53,833 nt of DNA from Rhodospirillales bacterium. Lineage in GTDB: Bacteria > Pseudomonadota > Alphaproteobacteria > Rhodospirillales > UBA2165. Below are positions 8,246 to 15,917 of the stretch, piece after piece. A program made the position numbers and the translations under genes. The first letter of the stretch is position 1. Every line of letters starts with the position of its first letter. Location: positions 1-53,833 of the forward strand of contig JAPPFK010000101.1 of assembly GCA_028823885.1 (NCBI GenBank). The letters run 5' to 3'. The notes under the pieces are model-generated. The model searched no databases. It had not been told where the DNA came from and saw nothing but the letters and a program-made list of their open reading frames with translations.

Positions 8246-9307
8246 ATGAGCGATGCCGGAAACTATACGGCGGCGCAGCTCTCGGAATTTATCCGGGACG
8301 CGCTCACGTCAGCCGGCATGCCGGCCGGCGATGCCGCAAAGGTGGCCGGTCTAATGGCGGACGCCGACCTGAACGGGTCGGACGGACACGGCGTCTTTCG
8401 TCTGCCCGGCTATCTGAAGCGCATCAAATCCGGCGGCCTCAATCTGACCCCGGACATTCGGATCGAGCGGGAGCGGCCCGGGATGGCCCTGGTAAACGGC
8501 GACAACGCCCAGGGTCATCTGGTGATGAGCTATTGCGCCGAGACCGCCATCGAGAAGGCGAAGACGGTCGGCGTTGCGTGGGTCGGCGCCCATCACAGCA
8601 ATCACGCGGGACCGGCCAACCTGTACGCCAAAATGCCGCTTGCCCACGACATGATCGGTCTCTATGTCGCCATCGGGAATGCCAATCACCTGCCGCCCTG
8701 GGGCGGGTTGGAGATGCTCTTGAGCACCAACCCCGTCGCCATTGCGGTGCCGGCCCTCGACCGGCCCGATGTCGTTCTCGATATGGCGACGACCGTTGCG
8801 GCCTACGGCAAGGTGAAAACCGCCGCCCAGCGCGGCGAGCAAATGCCCGAAGGCTGGATGATGGGACGCGACGGCAAGCCGCTGACCGACCCCGCCAAGG
8901 CGGATGACGGATTTCTGCTGCCCATCGGCGGGGCCAAGGGATACGGCTTGGCGTTGATGTTCGGTCTGCTGGCGGGGACGCTCAACGGCGCGGCCTTCGG
9001 AAAGGACGTTGTCGATTTCAACGCCGATTACGAGACACCGACCAATACCGGGCAATTCATCGTCGCCGTCGACATTTCCGCCTTCGGCGACGTGGACGGC
9101 TTCAAGCGGCAGGTCGACCGGGTCGTGGATCAGATGAAAGGTTCACCGACCCTGCCGGGCTTTGACGAGGTCTTGCTGCCCGGCGAGCAAAGTCATAAGA
9201 AACGTGTGTACCGGGAGGCGAACGGTATTCCGCTCCATGCCTCTCTATTGAACGCCCTGAACGCGACGGCGGACGAATTCAACATCGCCCGCCTGGAGCA
9301 ACGATAA
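8246..9307 (+). CDS. Malate/L-lactate dehydrogenase family (Ldh_2) oxidoreductase
   Basis: NAD(P)-dependent 2-hydroxyacid dehydrogenase of the Ldh_2 family (relatives include ureidoglycolate, malate and sulfolactate dehydrogenases). The 353-residue product has the family length. It shows the conserved DLNGSDGHGVFRLPGYLKRI near residues 42-61, VGAHHSNHAGPANLYA around 113-128 with the histidines of the active site, and a GGAKGYGLALMFGLLAG stretch near 231-247. The ATG at 8246 follows AGGGGA; upstream in-frame codons overlap the cupin gene and lack a ribosome site. The specific hydroxy acid is not predictable. Confidence 0.88.
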   Translation: MSDAGNYTAAQLSEFIRDALTSAGMPAGDAAKVAGLMADADLNGSDGHGVFRLPGYLKRIKSGGLNLTPDIRIERERPGMALVNGDNAQGHLVMSYCAETAIEKAKTVGVAWVGAHHSNHAGPANLYAKMPLAHDMIGLYVAIGNANHLPPWGGLEMLLSTNPVAIAVPALDRPDVVLDMATTVAAYGKVKTAAQRGEQMPEGWMMGRDGKPLTDPAKADDGFLLPIGGAKGYGLALMFGLLAGTLNGAAFGKDVVDFNADYETPTNTGQFIVAVDISAFGDVDGFKRQVDRVVDQMKGSPTLPGFDEVLLPGEQSHKKRVYREANGIPLHASLLNALNATADEFNIARLEQR

Positions 9308-9325
9308 GCCGGGAGATTTTCCTTA

Positions 9326-9850
9326 ATGTCCATTTCAATGCACCATCTTGTCCGCACCGAAACCGAGCAGCTCCTCACCGGAATGCTCAACGTTCTCGAC
9401 CATGCCGAAGGGCTGGTAAAGGACGGCAAGGCCGAGGAAGCCGATTTGATGGCGGCCAAGCTGGCGCCGGATATGTTTTCGCTGTCTTTGCAGGTGTGGC
9501 GCGCCGCGGACCATGGGCGGGCGGCAGCGCGGTTGGCCGGACGGGAAACGCCGCCGTTCGCCGATATGGGCGAACTCGGCATCGCCGATGCGCGGGCAAG
9601 GATCGGGGAAACGATGACGCTCGTGAAATCGGTAACCGAGGATGAGCTCGAGGGCGCCGAGGACAGGACCGTCGAGATCATTGCCCGCGGCGAGCCGACC
9701 CGCTTCAGGGGTGAGGACTATCTTCTCCGGTTCGCCATCCCGCAGATCGCCTTCCATGTCACCACCGCCTACGCGATCGTCCGCAACGCCGGCGCCGAAC
9801 TCGGCAAACGCCACTATTTGTGCGACGCATTCGACTACACCCTAAGCTAG
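9326..9850 (+). CDS. DUF1993 family protein
   Basis: The 174-residue product matches what I know of DUF1993: a helical protein related to the DinB-like four-helix bundle. The conserved C-terminal stretch reads FHVTTAYAIVRNAGAELGKR near residues 145-164, followed by a final YLCDAF segment. Function is unknown; such proteins are small, cytoplasmic and possibly metal-binding. It starts 18 bp after the Ldh_2 stop and is followed 13 bp later by the DsbA-like gene, so it is probably in the same transcript (cupin, Ldh_2, DUF1993, DsbA-like, flavoprotein). Confidence 0.75.
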   Translation: MSISMHHLVRTETEQLLTGMLNVLDHAEGLVKDGKAEEADLMAAKLAPDMFSLSLQVWRAADHGRAAARLAGRETPPFADMGELGIADARARIGETMTLVKSVTEDELEGAEDRTVEIIARGEPTRFRGEDYLLRFAIPQIAFHVTTAYAIVRNAGAELGKRHYLCDAFDYTLS

Positions 9851-9863
9851 GAGCCCGCCGCCA

Positions 9864-10484
9864 ATGTCCGAACCCATCACCCTCGAGGTATTCACCGACT
9901 ACGTCTGACCCTGGTGTTATCTCAGTACCGGGCGTATTGAAAAATTACGGGACACCTTCGACGTCAACGTCGAGTTCGTGCATTTTCCGCTTCACCCGGA
10001 GACGCCGGACGGGGGCCAGACCCTTGAGGAACTGTTCGCGGGCCGCGACTACGACATCGATGCGGCCTACCGGCGGATGAAGGGCCTGATGGACGCCGAA
10101 GGCCTCGACTACGGCCAGCGTACCCACACCTACAACAGCCGGCTCGCGCAGGAGCTGGGCAAGTGGGCGGAGACCCAGCCGGGCGGCGAAGCGATCCACA
10201 TGGCGCTGTTCCGCGCCTACTTCGTCGACAACCGGAACATCGGTGATCCCGAGGTGCTGATGGAGATCGCCCGGGAGGTGGGTCTCCCCGAAGACGGCGC
10301 CCGCGAGGTGATCGAGGAGCGGACCTTCGAGGCCGCCATCGACATGGACTGGGCCAAATCGCGGCAGTACGGCGTCACCGGCGTCCCAACCTACGTCGCC
10401 GAGCGCCGAGGCGTGGTCGGCGCCCAACCCTACGAAACGCTGGAGCAGTTCATGGACGGTGTCGGCGCCCAAAGGAAAGCGTGA
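9864..10484 (+). CDS. DsbA/FrnE-family thiol oxidoreductase, candidate selenoprotein (U-P-W-C active site)
   Basis: Thioredoxin-fold protein of the DsbA/FrnE type, 206 residues if the TGA at 9906-9908 is read through. The ATG at 9864 follows AGGAG. Residues 1-14 are MSEPITLEVFTDYV; codon 15 is TGA; then PWCYLSTGRIEKLR continues in the same frame. Family members have DxxCPWCYxG/S here, so the TGA replaces exactly the first, nucleophilic cysteine of CxxC. The rest is intact: FPLHPETPDGG near residues 47-57, a helical insert, and the cis-proline loop GVTGVPTYV near 171-179. A downstream start at 9978 would remove the active site. A SECIS-like hairpin follows the TGA (9922-9940). The alternative is a nonsense mutation or base error. 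The stop overlaps a possible GTG of the next gene. Confidence 0.8.
9922..9940 (+). promoter_or_regulatory. Candidate bacterial SECIS hairpin
   Basis: Directly downstream of the in-frame TGA (9906-9908), TCAGTAC (9922-9928) pairs with GTATTGA (9934-9940) to form a 7-bp stem with one G-U pair. It is capped by the 5-nt loop CGGGC. The loop begins 20 nt after the TGA and has G at its second position, both within the ranges described for bacterial selenocysteine insertion elements. Codons across the element and just after it (AGT, CGT, ATT, GAA, AAA, TTA) are AT-richer than the surrounding GC-rich usage, as expected if the RNA structure constrains them. Folding was done by eye. Confidence 0.6.
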
Positions 10485-10504
10485 CCGGCCCGGGAGAGGC
10501 AGAC

Positions 10505-11704
10505 GTGGATACCCTCAACGATCCCAAATCCGAGGTGACGGGCGACGACCTTATCCAGCGGATCACCGATATGGTCCCGGCGCTTCGGGAGCGTCAACGC
10601 GCAGCCGAGGAGGCGGGCCGAATCCCTGAAGAGACCATCGGGGACCTCAAGCGGGCCGACCTGTTCCGGGCCATCGTGCCGAAGCGCTATGGCGGTCATG
10701 AGGTCGATTTCAAATACATTCCGCAAATATTCCGCGAACTGGGACGCGGCTGCATGTCCACCGGATGGACCATGGGGTTCCTCATCTACCACAATTTCCA
10801 GTTCGGCCATTACCCGGTGGAGGCCCAGGACGAGGTGTGGGGCGGCGAGCCGGGTTACACCATGGCGGCCGGGCAGGTCATGCCGAGCGGCACGGCCGAA
10901 CGCGTCGACGGTGGCTTTCGGCTGACCGGCCGGTGGGGGTACGCGACCGGAATTCTTCACGGCGACTACATGGCGCTGGCGGCGCCGGTGGCCGATAGCG
11001 GCGATCCGGCGGAAATGCGGCGGTTCTTCGTACCGGCAGACGAGTTCAAGATCCTCGACACCTGGGACGTGTCGGCGATGGCGGCAACCGGCAGCCACGA
11101 CGTGGAGTTGGACGGCACCTTCGTGCCGGAGCACCATTCGGTGTCGGTAAGTGACTTGCGCAATGGCCGGGCACCCGGGCTGGAAGTCAACACCGACCCT
11201 GTGTGGCGGGTGCCGCTCCTGACTTTCATGGTCTACGGCGCGGTCGGTCCGTTGATGGGCGGCGCCGAGGCGGTATGCGAGCTCGTCTGCGGGGTTCTCG
11301 AGGGCAAGACCAATGCCTACTCATACGCCCCCATGGACAAACAGATGTCCACCCGGGTGCGAATGGCCCAAAACCAGATGACCGTGGAAGCGACCCGCCG
11401 CTTGTTCGACGCCGGCATCCAGGAAGTTTCGGACAAAGTCGCCCGCGGCCACGAATTCAGCCGCGAGGAACGCATCAAGGCGCGGATGGTCGCCTGTCAC
11501 GTCGCTCGCACGTGCCATACGGTGGTCAGCGATATGGCGCGCGAGGCCGGTTCCCGGGCGATCTACAACGACTCGCTGATTCAGCGGTTCCAGCGCGATA
11601 CCAATGCGCTGGCCACCCACGCCATCTTTGACGTGGACCATGTCGGCGACATCTATGGCGGCGTCCTGATGGGTCAGGAAATCCCGCCCAACGTCATGCT
11701 TTAG
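10505..11704 (+). CDS. Acyl-CoA dehydrogenase-like flavoprotein (group D monooxygenase/HsaA-like)
   Basis: Flavoprotein of the acyl-CoA dehydrogenase fold, about 399 residues. It has the N-terminal helical domain (LRERQRAAEEAGRIPEETI...LFRAIVPKRYGG), a middle beta domain (GGFRLTGRWGYATGILHGDY near residues 136-155) and a C-terminal helical domain. This arrangement, with little sign of an acyl-CoA catalytic glutamate, fits two-component flavin-dependent hydroxylases such as HpaB/HsaA/DszC-type enzymes. No partner flavin reductase is seen in the window. The GTG at 10505 follows GGGAGAGG with good spacing; a GTG at 10481 overlapping the preceding stop is the alternative. Substrate unknown. Confidence 0.8.
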   Translation: MDTLNDPKSEVTGDDLIQRITDMVPALRERQRAAEEAGRIPEETIGDLKRADLFRAIVPKRYGGHEVDFKYIPQIFRELGRGCMSTGWTMGFLIYHNFQFGHYPVEAQDEVWGGEPGYTMAAGQVMPSGTAERVDGGFRLTGRWGYATGILHGDYMALAAPVADSGDPAEMRRFFVPADEFKILDTWDVSAMAATGSHDVELDGTFVPEHHSVSVSDLRNGRAPGLEVNTDPVWRVPLLTFMVYGAVGPLMGGAEAVCELVCGVLEGKTNAYSYAPMDKQMSTRVRMAQNQMTVEATRRLFDAGIQEVSDKVARGHEFSREERIKARMVACHVARTCHTVVSDMAREAGSRAIYNDSLIQRFQRDTNALATHAIFDVDHVGDIYGGVLMGQEIPPNVML

Positions 11705-11741
11705 CCCGTATTTCCCGCCAGGGTCATGGGCTGGGCGGCGC

Positions 11742-12860
11742 CTACTTGTAGAATTCCTCCGGATCGATCGGCAACGGAACTTCCTCGCCCCGCTTCGCGG
11801 AAAGATCCATGGCCATGGTGTGCATGAGGTTGTTGTGGCCGTCGAGCGCCGAGGCGTGCGGCGTCGGCAGGCCCATCATGATGCGGCCGAACCAGCCGAT
11901 GGTTTCTTCGCGCATCGGACCGTAGAGCTGGTCGTTCCAGAGATCGCCGGGCGGGTAGCTGGTCATGAATTCGACGTGGCGTTCGGCGGGCTCGAACCCG
12001 TCCGGCACGTAGCCGCCGCCCAGTTCCTCCGTGGTCGCGACCACCAGGTCCCGATGGGTGTCCTCGATGTCGATGACGCCCTTGGACCCGACGATGCCGA
12101 TCTCCAGGCCGTAAACGGCGCCCGGCCAGACCTCGGGCAGGCCCCAGGAGATATTCATCGAGAAGATGGTGCCGTCATCCATGGTGAAGATGCCGAAGGT
12201 GGAGTCCTTGGTGCCCCACTCGGACAGCACCGGATCGACGGACTTGGCGTAGACGGACTTTGGCGTCTTGCCTTCCATGAGCCACATGGACATGTCGAGG
12301 GAGTGGGTGCCGGACACCACCATCGGCGTCAAATTATGCCGCTCGTTGGTCTTGGCGATGGTGGCGATGGGCACCATCCGGTTCATGAAGGCGCGGGTCA
12401 CGACCGAGTGCACGTCACCGATCTGGCCGGTTTGGAGGCGTTCCTTGACGGTGAGGAAACGGCGGCGAAAACGCTGGGTATAGCCGATGCAGGCATCCAG
12501 GCCTTCGCCGGTGATGGCGTCGAGGATCTGCTTGGATTCCCGGGCCTCGGTGGCCAGCGGCTTTTCGATAAACAGTTTGTGGCCCTGTTCGACCGCCAGC
12601 AGCGTCGGCTCGGTATGTTTGTTTTCCTCGGTGATGATCATCACCGCATTGACTTCCGGGCGCTTGATCAGCTCCTCGGCGGACGTGGTGAAGAAATCCG
12701 CCTTGGTGTCCTCCGCCAGCTTACGGCCGAGGGGCTCGTTTATGTCCGCGAGGCCGAGCCACTTCACCCCCGGATATTCGCGCGCATACTTTGCGCGGAT
12801 GCGGCCGATGGTGCCGCAGCCGACAATCGCCAGGCCGATCTCGTTTACCGTGTCAGTCAT
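11742..12860 (-). CDS. Gfo/Idh/MocA-family NAD(P)-dependent oxidoreductase, second copy
   Basis: The 372-residue product has an N-terminal Rossmann motif (GLAIVGCGTIGRIRAKYA, residues 8-25), the family signature FIEKPLATEARESKQI near 97-112 and GYTQRFRRRFLTVKERL near 125-141. A conserved histidine region (VVSGTHSLDMSMWLMEG) lies near 180-196. It is a predicted cytoplasmic dehydrogenase, related to but clearly different from the one at 3974. It is divergent from the ABC-importer operon; the shared upstream region of about 350 bp contains operator copy 4, nearer the importer. It is convergent with the flavoprotein gene. Confidence 0.85.
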   Translation of the reverse strand: MTDTVNEIGLAIVGCGTIGRIRAKYAREYPGVKWLGLADINEPLGRKLAEDTKADFFTTSAEELIKRPEVNAVMIITEENKHTEPTLLAVEQGHKLFIEKPLATEARESKQILDAITGEGLDACIGYTQRFRRRFLTVKERLQTGQIGDVHSVVTRAFMNRMVPIATIAKTNERHNLTPMVVSGTHSLDMSMWLMEGKTPKSVYAKSVDPVLSEWGTKDSTFGIFTMDDGTIFSMNISWGLPEVWPGAVYGLEIGIVGSKGVIDIEDTHRDLVVATTEELGGGYVPDGFEPAERHVEFMTSYPPGDLWNDQLYGPMREETIGWFGRIMMGLPTPHASALDGHNNLMHTMAMDLSAKRGEEVPLPIDPEEFYK

Positions 12861-13056
12861 ACATTCAATCCCTTAATTCGGCCCTTAATCCGGAGGCCGG
12901 CGCTTACGCCTCCCGGCGCCAGCGTTCCGCAAAATTATTGTCTGCCGTGGATTAATCAATCCCCGGATCACCTGTTCGATGCCGGGGTGATTTCCGATTG
13001 GTGCGTTATGCGCAAGTAGGTACCGTATTCAAACAAACGCGATTATGTTGTTTATG

Positions 13057-13070
13057 GTCTTATATAAGTC
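13057..13070. promoter_or_regulatory. 14-bp palindromic operator, copy 4 (one mismatch)
   Basis: GTCTTATATAAGTC differs from the perfect palindrome at one position (AAGTC instead of AAGAC). It lies 140 bp before the start of the ABC binding-protein gene at 13211 and about 200 bp before the divergent Gfo/Idh gene. The 140-bp leader between the site and the start codon was examined for riboswitch signatures and none was recognised. Confidence 0.7.
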
Positions 13071-13210
13071 TATTCCTTAGAAGGACGGTGTGTAATCGTT
13101 TGCACGACGCCCGTAAAGGGGAACAGGCAGGTTACTTCGTTCGTATTCGTGACGGCCGTTTTTGCGGAATGGTTGCGAGTGTTTCACCCAAGTGCCTTAG
13201 GGAGGCGTTT

Positions 13211-14230
13211 ATGAAGAGAGTACTGAAATATTCAATGGCGGCCGTCGCGGCTGTCCCGATGATGGCGACGGCGATGACCGCCAACGCGCAAACCGTTAAT
13301 GTCGGCGCGGCGGCCAACGTCGGCGGTCTGATCGTGTTTGTCGCACAGGCGAAGGGCTTTTTCGCGGCCAACGGCATTGACGCCAAGGTCGTGACCCGGA
13401 ACACCGGCGGCGCGCTTACCAAGTCGCTTCGTGCCGGCGAGATGGATTTTGCTCCCGCTGCGTTCACCAACCTGCCGGCGGCGCTGGAGCGCGGCTTCAA
13501 GGTCCGCGGTTTCGTGGGCTACACCGGCGGTTCATTCCTGAAATCGACCAGTGACGACTTCGTCGGCATCGCGGCGCGCGCCGGCACCGGCATCAAGGCC
13601 GTCACTGATCTCAAGGGCAAGAAGGTCGGCGTGACGTTTGCCAGCACCGGCGATCTGTATCTCCGCACCATCCTCGAAAAGAACGGCATCACCACCCGCG
13701 ACTATCAGCGCATCAACACCCGTCCGCCGAGCCTCGTTTCGGTTCTGGATACCGGCGGCGTGGACGCGATCGTCGCCTGGGAGCCAAGCCTCACGCGTGC
13801 ACTCGACAAGGTGAAGGGGGCGACCCTGGTGTCCCGCGGCGGTGACCACGTCTGCTTCTGCGCCGGCCTCCACGGCCTGCCTGAAAAGGTCTATGCGGAC
13901 CGCAAGAAGACCCAGGGCGTTGTCGACGCCATGGCGCAGTCCGCCTGGTATATCCGCCAGCCCAAGAACGTCGATGAGGTTGCCGAAATCGGTTCCCGGT
14001 TCATCCGCGGCGCCGACAAGGATCTGGTGAAGCGGACCATGAAGCACATCGTCTACGACGTGCGGATAGGCGAGAACACCAAGAAGGCCTTCAACTTCTC
14101 GGTCAAGCAGCTGATCGCCCAGAAGAAGATGAAGAAACCCTATGATCCGGATCAGTACTTCGACTTCTCCTTCATCAACGAGACGATGAAGAAGCGTCCG
14201 GAGTGGTTCGCGGACCTCAGCAAGAGCTAG
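13211..14230 (+). CDS. ABC transporter substrate-binding protein (NMT1/SsuA-like)
   Basis: Periplasmic receptor of a nitrate/sulfonate/taurine-type importer, 339 residues. It has a signal peptide (MKRVLKYSMAAVAAVPMMATAMTANAQ, cleavage near 26). The NMT1/SsuA fold follows: VGAAANVGGLIVFVAQAKGF, GALTKSLRAGEMDFAPAAF, VTDLKGKKVGVTFAS and a central hinge SVLDTGGVDAIVAWEPSL near 175-192. The ATG at 13211 has GGGAGGCG upstream. A stem-loop at 14256 and then ATPase and two permease genes follow. The family transports sulfonates, pyrimidine precursors, riboflavin-like molecules or phthalate-type acids, so the ligand remains open. Confidence 0.88.
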   Translation: MKRVLKYSMAAVAAVPMMATAMTANAQTVNVGAAANVGGLIVFVAQAKGFFAANGIDAKVVTRNTGGALTKSLRAGEMDFAPAAFTNLPAALERGFKVRGFVGYTGGSFLKSTSDDFVGIAARAGTGIKAVTDLKGKKVGVTFASTGDLYLRTILEKNGITTRDYQRINTRPPSLVSVLDTGGVDAIVAWEPSLTRALDKVKGATLVSRGGDHVCFCAGLHGLPEKVYADRKKTQGVVDAMAQSAWYIRQPKNVDEVAEIGSRFIRGADKDLVKRTMKHIVYDVRIGENTKKAFNFSVKQLIAQKKMKKPYDPDQYFDFSFINETMKKRPEWFADLSKS

Positions 14231-14255
14231 CCGCAGGCCGGAGGCTGAATGGACG

Positions 14256-14287
14256 ATGGCGGGCGTGAGGTTGCTCGCGCCCGCCAT
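14256..14287 (+). terminator. Intercistronic stem-loop / attenuator
   Basis: ATGGCGGGCGTGAG (14256-14269) pairs with CTCGCGCCCGCCAT (14274-14287), 14 bp with one G-U pair and loop GTTG. It lies between the binding-protein and ATPase genes. Only a weak TTG run follows, so partial termination or 3'-end protection of the binding-protein mRNA is more likely than full termination. Such hairpins commonly raise receptor levels over the membrane components. Confidence 0.6.
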
Positions 14288-14320
14288 TGTTGCAATGAAA
14301 TAATCATAACGGGCGCTGCC

Positions 14321-15121
14321 ATGAATTCGATGACGCCGAAACTCGTTGTTGAGGGTCTGACGCACTATTACCCGGACGAATATACCGGCGAGTCGGTCCA
14401 CGCCTTGGAAGACATTAATTTGGAGCTTTACGAGGGAGAGCTGGTTTCCGTCGTCGGCCCGTCGGGCTGCGGAAAATCCACCCTCCTGAACATCCTCGCC
14501 GGGCTGCTGCCCTACAAAATCGGTACGGCGAGCGTTGACGGCAACGTTATTCATGGTCCAGGTCCCGACCGGGGCGTGGTTTTTCAGGAGCACGCCATCC
14601 TGCCGTGGCGTACGGTTGCCAAGAATATCGGTCACGGCCTGGAGATCCGCAGAGTCCCGCAGGCCGAGCGGGAGAAGCGGGTTCAGGAGTTCATCGACCT
14701 CGTCGGCTTGACTGGGTTTGAAGATAAATTTCCTCACGAACTTTCCGGCGGCATGAAGCAGCGCTGCCAAGTGGCCCGCACCCTTTGCTCCGATCCGGTA
14801 GTCATGCTGATGGACGAGCCGTTCGCGGCGGTAGATGCGCAAACCCGCATCACCCTTCAGGAGGAGCTTAACCGGATCGCCATGGCGACCCACAAGACCA
14901 TCCTGTTTATCACTCACTCGGTGGAGGAGGCGGCGTTCCTGGCCGATCGCTGCCTGGTATTTTCGGCCCGGCCCGGCCGTTTGAAGGAAATCGTCAAGAT
15001 TGATATTCCCCGTGAGCAGCGCAACTGGACGAATATGAACGACAACGCGATTTTCATTTCGGCCCGCGACCGCATTCTCGCATCGGTGCGCGAGGAGGTA
15101 TCGATTGCAGTCGAGGAGTAG
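14321..15121 (+). CDS. ABC transporter ATP-binding protein (SsuB/TauB-like)
   Basis: Cytoplasmic ATPase of the importer, 266 residues. Walker A is VVGPSGCGKST (about residues 43-53), the Q-loop is VFQEHAILPWRT, the signature is LSGGMKQR near 143 and Walker B is VMLMDEPFAAVD near 164. FITHSVEEAAFLADR is the switch-histidine region. The pattern HAILPWRTVAKN is typical of the nitrate/sulfonate/taurine subfamily and matches the NMT1-type receptor upstream. ATG at 14321 was chosen for the MNSMTPKLVVEGLTH start; the ribosome site is weak. The permease gene begins 1 bp after the stop. Confidence 0.92.
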   Translation: MNSMTPKLVVEGLTHYYPDEYTGESVHALEDINLELYEGELVSVVGPSGCGKSTLLNILAGLLPYKIGTASVDGNVIHGPGPDRGVVFQEHAILPWRTVAKNIGHGLEIRRVPQAEREKRVQEFIDLVGLTGFEDKFPHELSGGMKQRCQVARTLCSDPVVMLMDEPFAAVDAQTRITLQEELNRIAMATHKTILFITHSVEEAAFLADRCLVFSARPGRLKEIVKIDIPREQRNWTNMNDNAIFISARDRILASVREEVSIAVEE

Positions 15122-15122
15122 C

Positions 15123-15917
15123 ATGGACCGGCTGTGGTGGCATTTTCAGCAACTGCTGAAAATCGACGCCATGAACCTAGTTATCCTGGTGATCGTCGTC
15201 CTCATCGGGTGGACGATCATCTCGGAGACCATCCCCAATCCGGCGCGCTATCTGCCATCGCCATTGGCTGTTTCGTTGTCGTCGGTGGACATGCTCGTCA
15301 AAGGGCTGCTGCCCAGCTACTACAGCGATACGCTGGTGCGGCTCATCATCGGAAGCTCCATCGGCTTGGCGGCCGGTATCCCGTTCGGATTGCTGCTCGG
15401 TTTGAACAAGACCGTCGCGGATATGTTCCACCCGATGATGAACTTCTTCCAGTCGGTCTCGGGCATCGCCATCTTTCCGATCGTGGTGATCTGGTGGGGC
15501 AACTCGGACACCACGGTTCTTGCCGTCATCCTTTACACCAGCTTCTTCCCGATCGCCTTCAACGTTTTGTCGGGCGTTCGGGAAATCCCGATTCGCTACG
15601 TCAATGCGGCGCGGACCATGGGCGCCAGCAGATATCAGATCATGAAGGATGTGCTTTTTCCGGGAGCCATGCCGCACATCGCGACCGGATCACGTCTTTC
15701 GATCGGCTTTGCCTGGCGGGCGGTGATCGCCGGCGAGATGCTGGCCGGCCGGCAGGGCCTGGGCTGGATGATTTTCACCGGCCAGGACGCGGACCGGACC
15801 GCCGAGGTGATTCTCGGCATGGTGATGATCGGACTGACCTGGATCATCCTCGATCACTATCTGCTGCGGCCCATCGAAGCCGACACCATCGAGAGATGGG
15901 GGCTGGTGCAGCGATGA
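15123..15917 (+). CDS. ABC transporter permease (SsuC/TauC-like), first
   Basis: Inner-membrane subunit of 264 residues with five or six hydrophobic spans. It carries the BPD_transp_1 coupling helix motif NAARTMGASRYQIMKDVLFPGAMPHI, which ends at about residue 188 (EAA loop contacting the ATPase). The start is the ATG at 15123 with GAGGAG at 15112-15117; an upstream in-frame CAG-containing extension overlaps the ATPase gene. Its TGA overlaps the ATG of the second permease by four bases (ATGA), so the two are translationally coupled and probably form a heterodimeric channel. Confidence 0.9.
   Translation: MDRLWWHFQQLLKIDAMNLVILVIVVLIGWTIISETIPNPARYLPSPLAVSLSSVDMLVKGLLPSYYSDTLVRLIIGSSIGLAAGIPFGLLLGLNKTVADMFHPMMNFFQSVSGIAIFPIVVIWWGNSDTTVLAVILYTSFFPIAFNVLSGVREIPIRYVNAARTMGASRYQIMKDVLFPGAMPHIATGSRLSIGFAWRAVIAGEMLAGRQGLGWMIFTGQDADRTAEVILGMVMIGLTWIILDHYLLRPIEADTIERWGLVQR

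Noticed and set aside
9909..9930. Alternative SECIS hairpin CCCTGGT / ACCGGG with a bulged T immediately after the TGA
   Set aside because: The loop would begin about 10 nt from the TGA, closer than known bacterial SECIS elements, and it is mutually exclusive with the better-placed 9922-9940 stem.
9978..10484. DsbA-like gene starting at the downstream ATG 9978
   Set aside because: It would delete the whole N-terminal strand and active site and has no ribosome site; the frame upstream through the TGA is clearly homologous.
13071..13210. Possible riboswitch in the 140-nt leader of the NMT1-type receptor gene
   Set aside because: No TPP, cobalamin, SAM or other conserved core was recognised by eye; a covariance-model search would be needed to reopen it.
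15134..15913. N-terminal extension of the second permease
   Set aside because: It overlaps the entire first permease in another frame and encodes low-complexity sequence; the ATGA overlap at 15914 gives a normal start.
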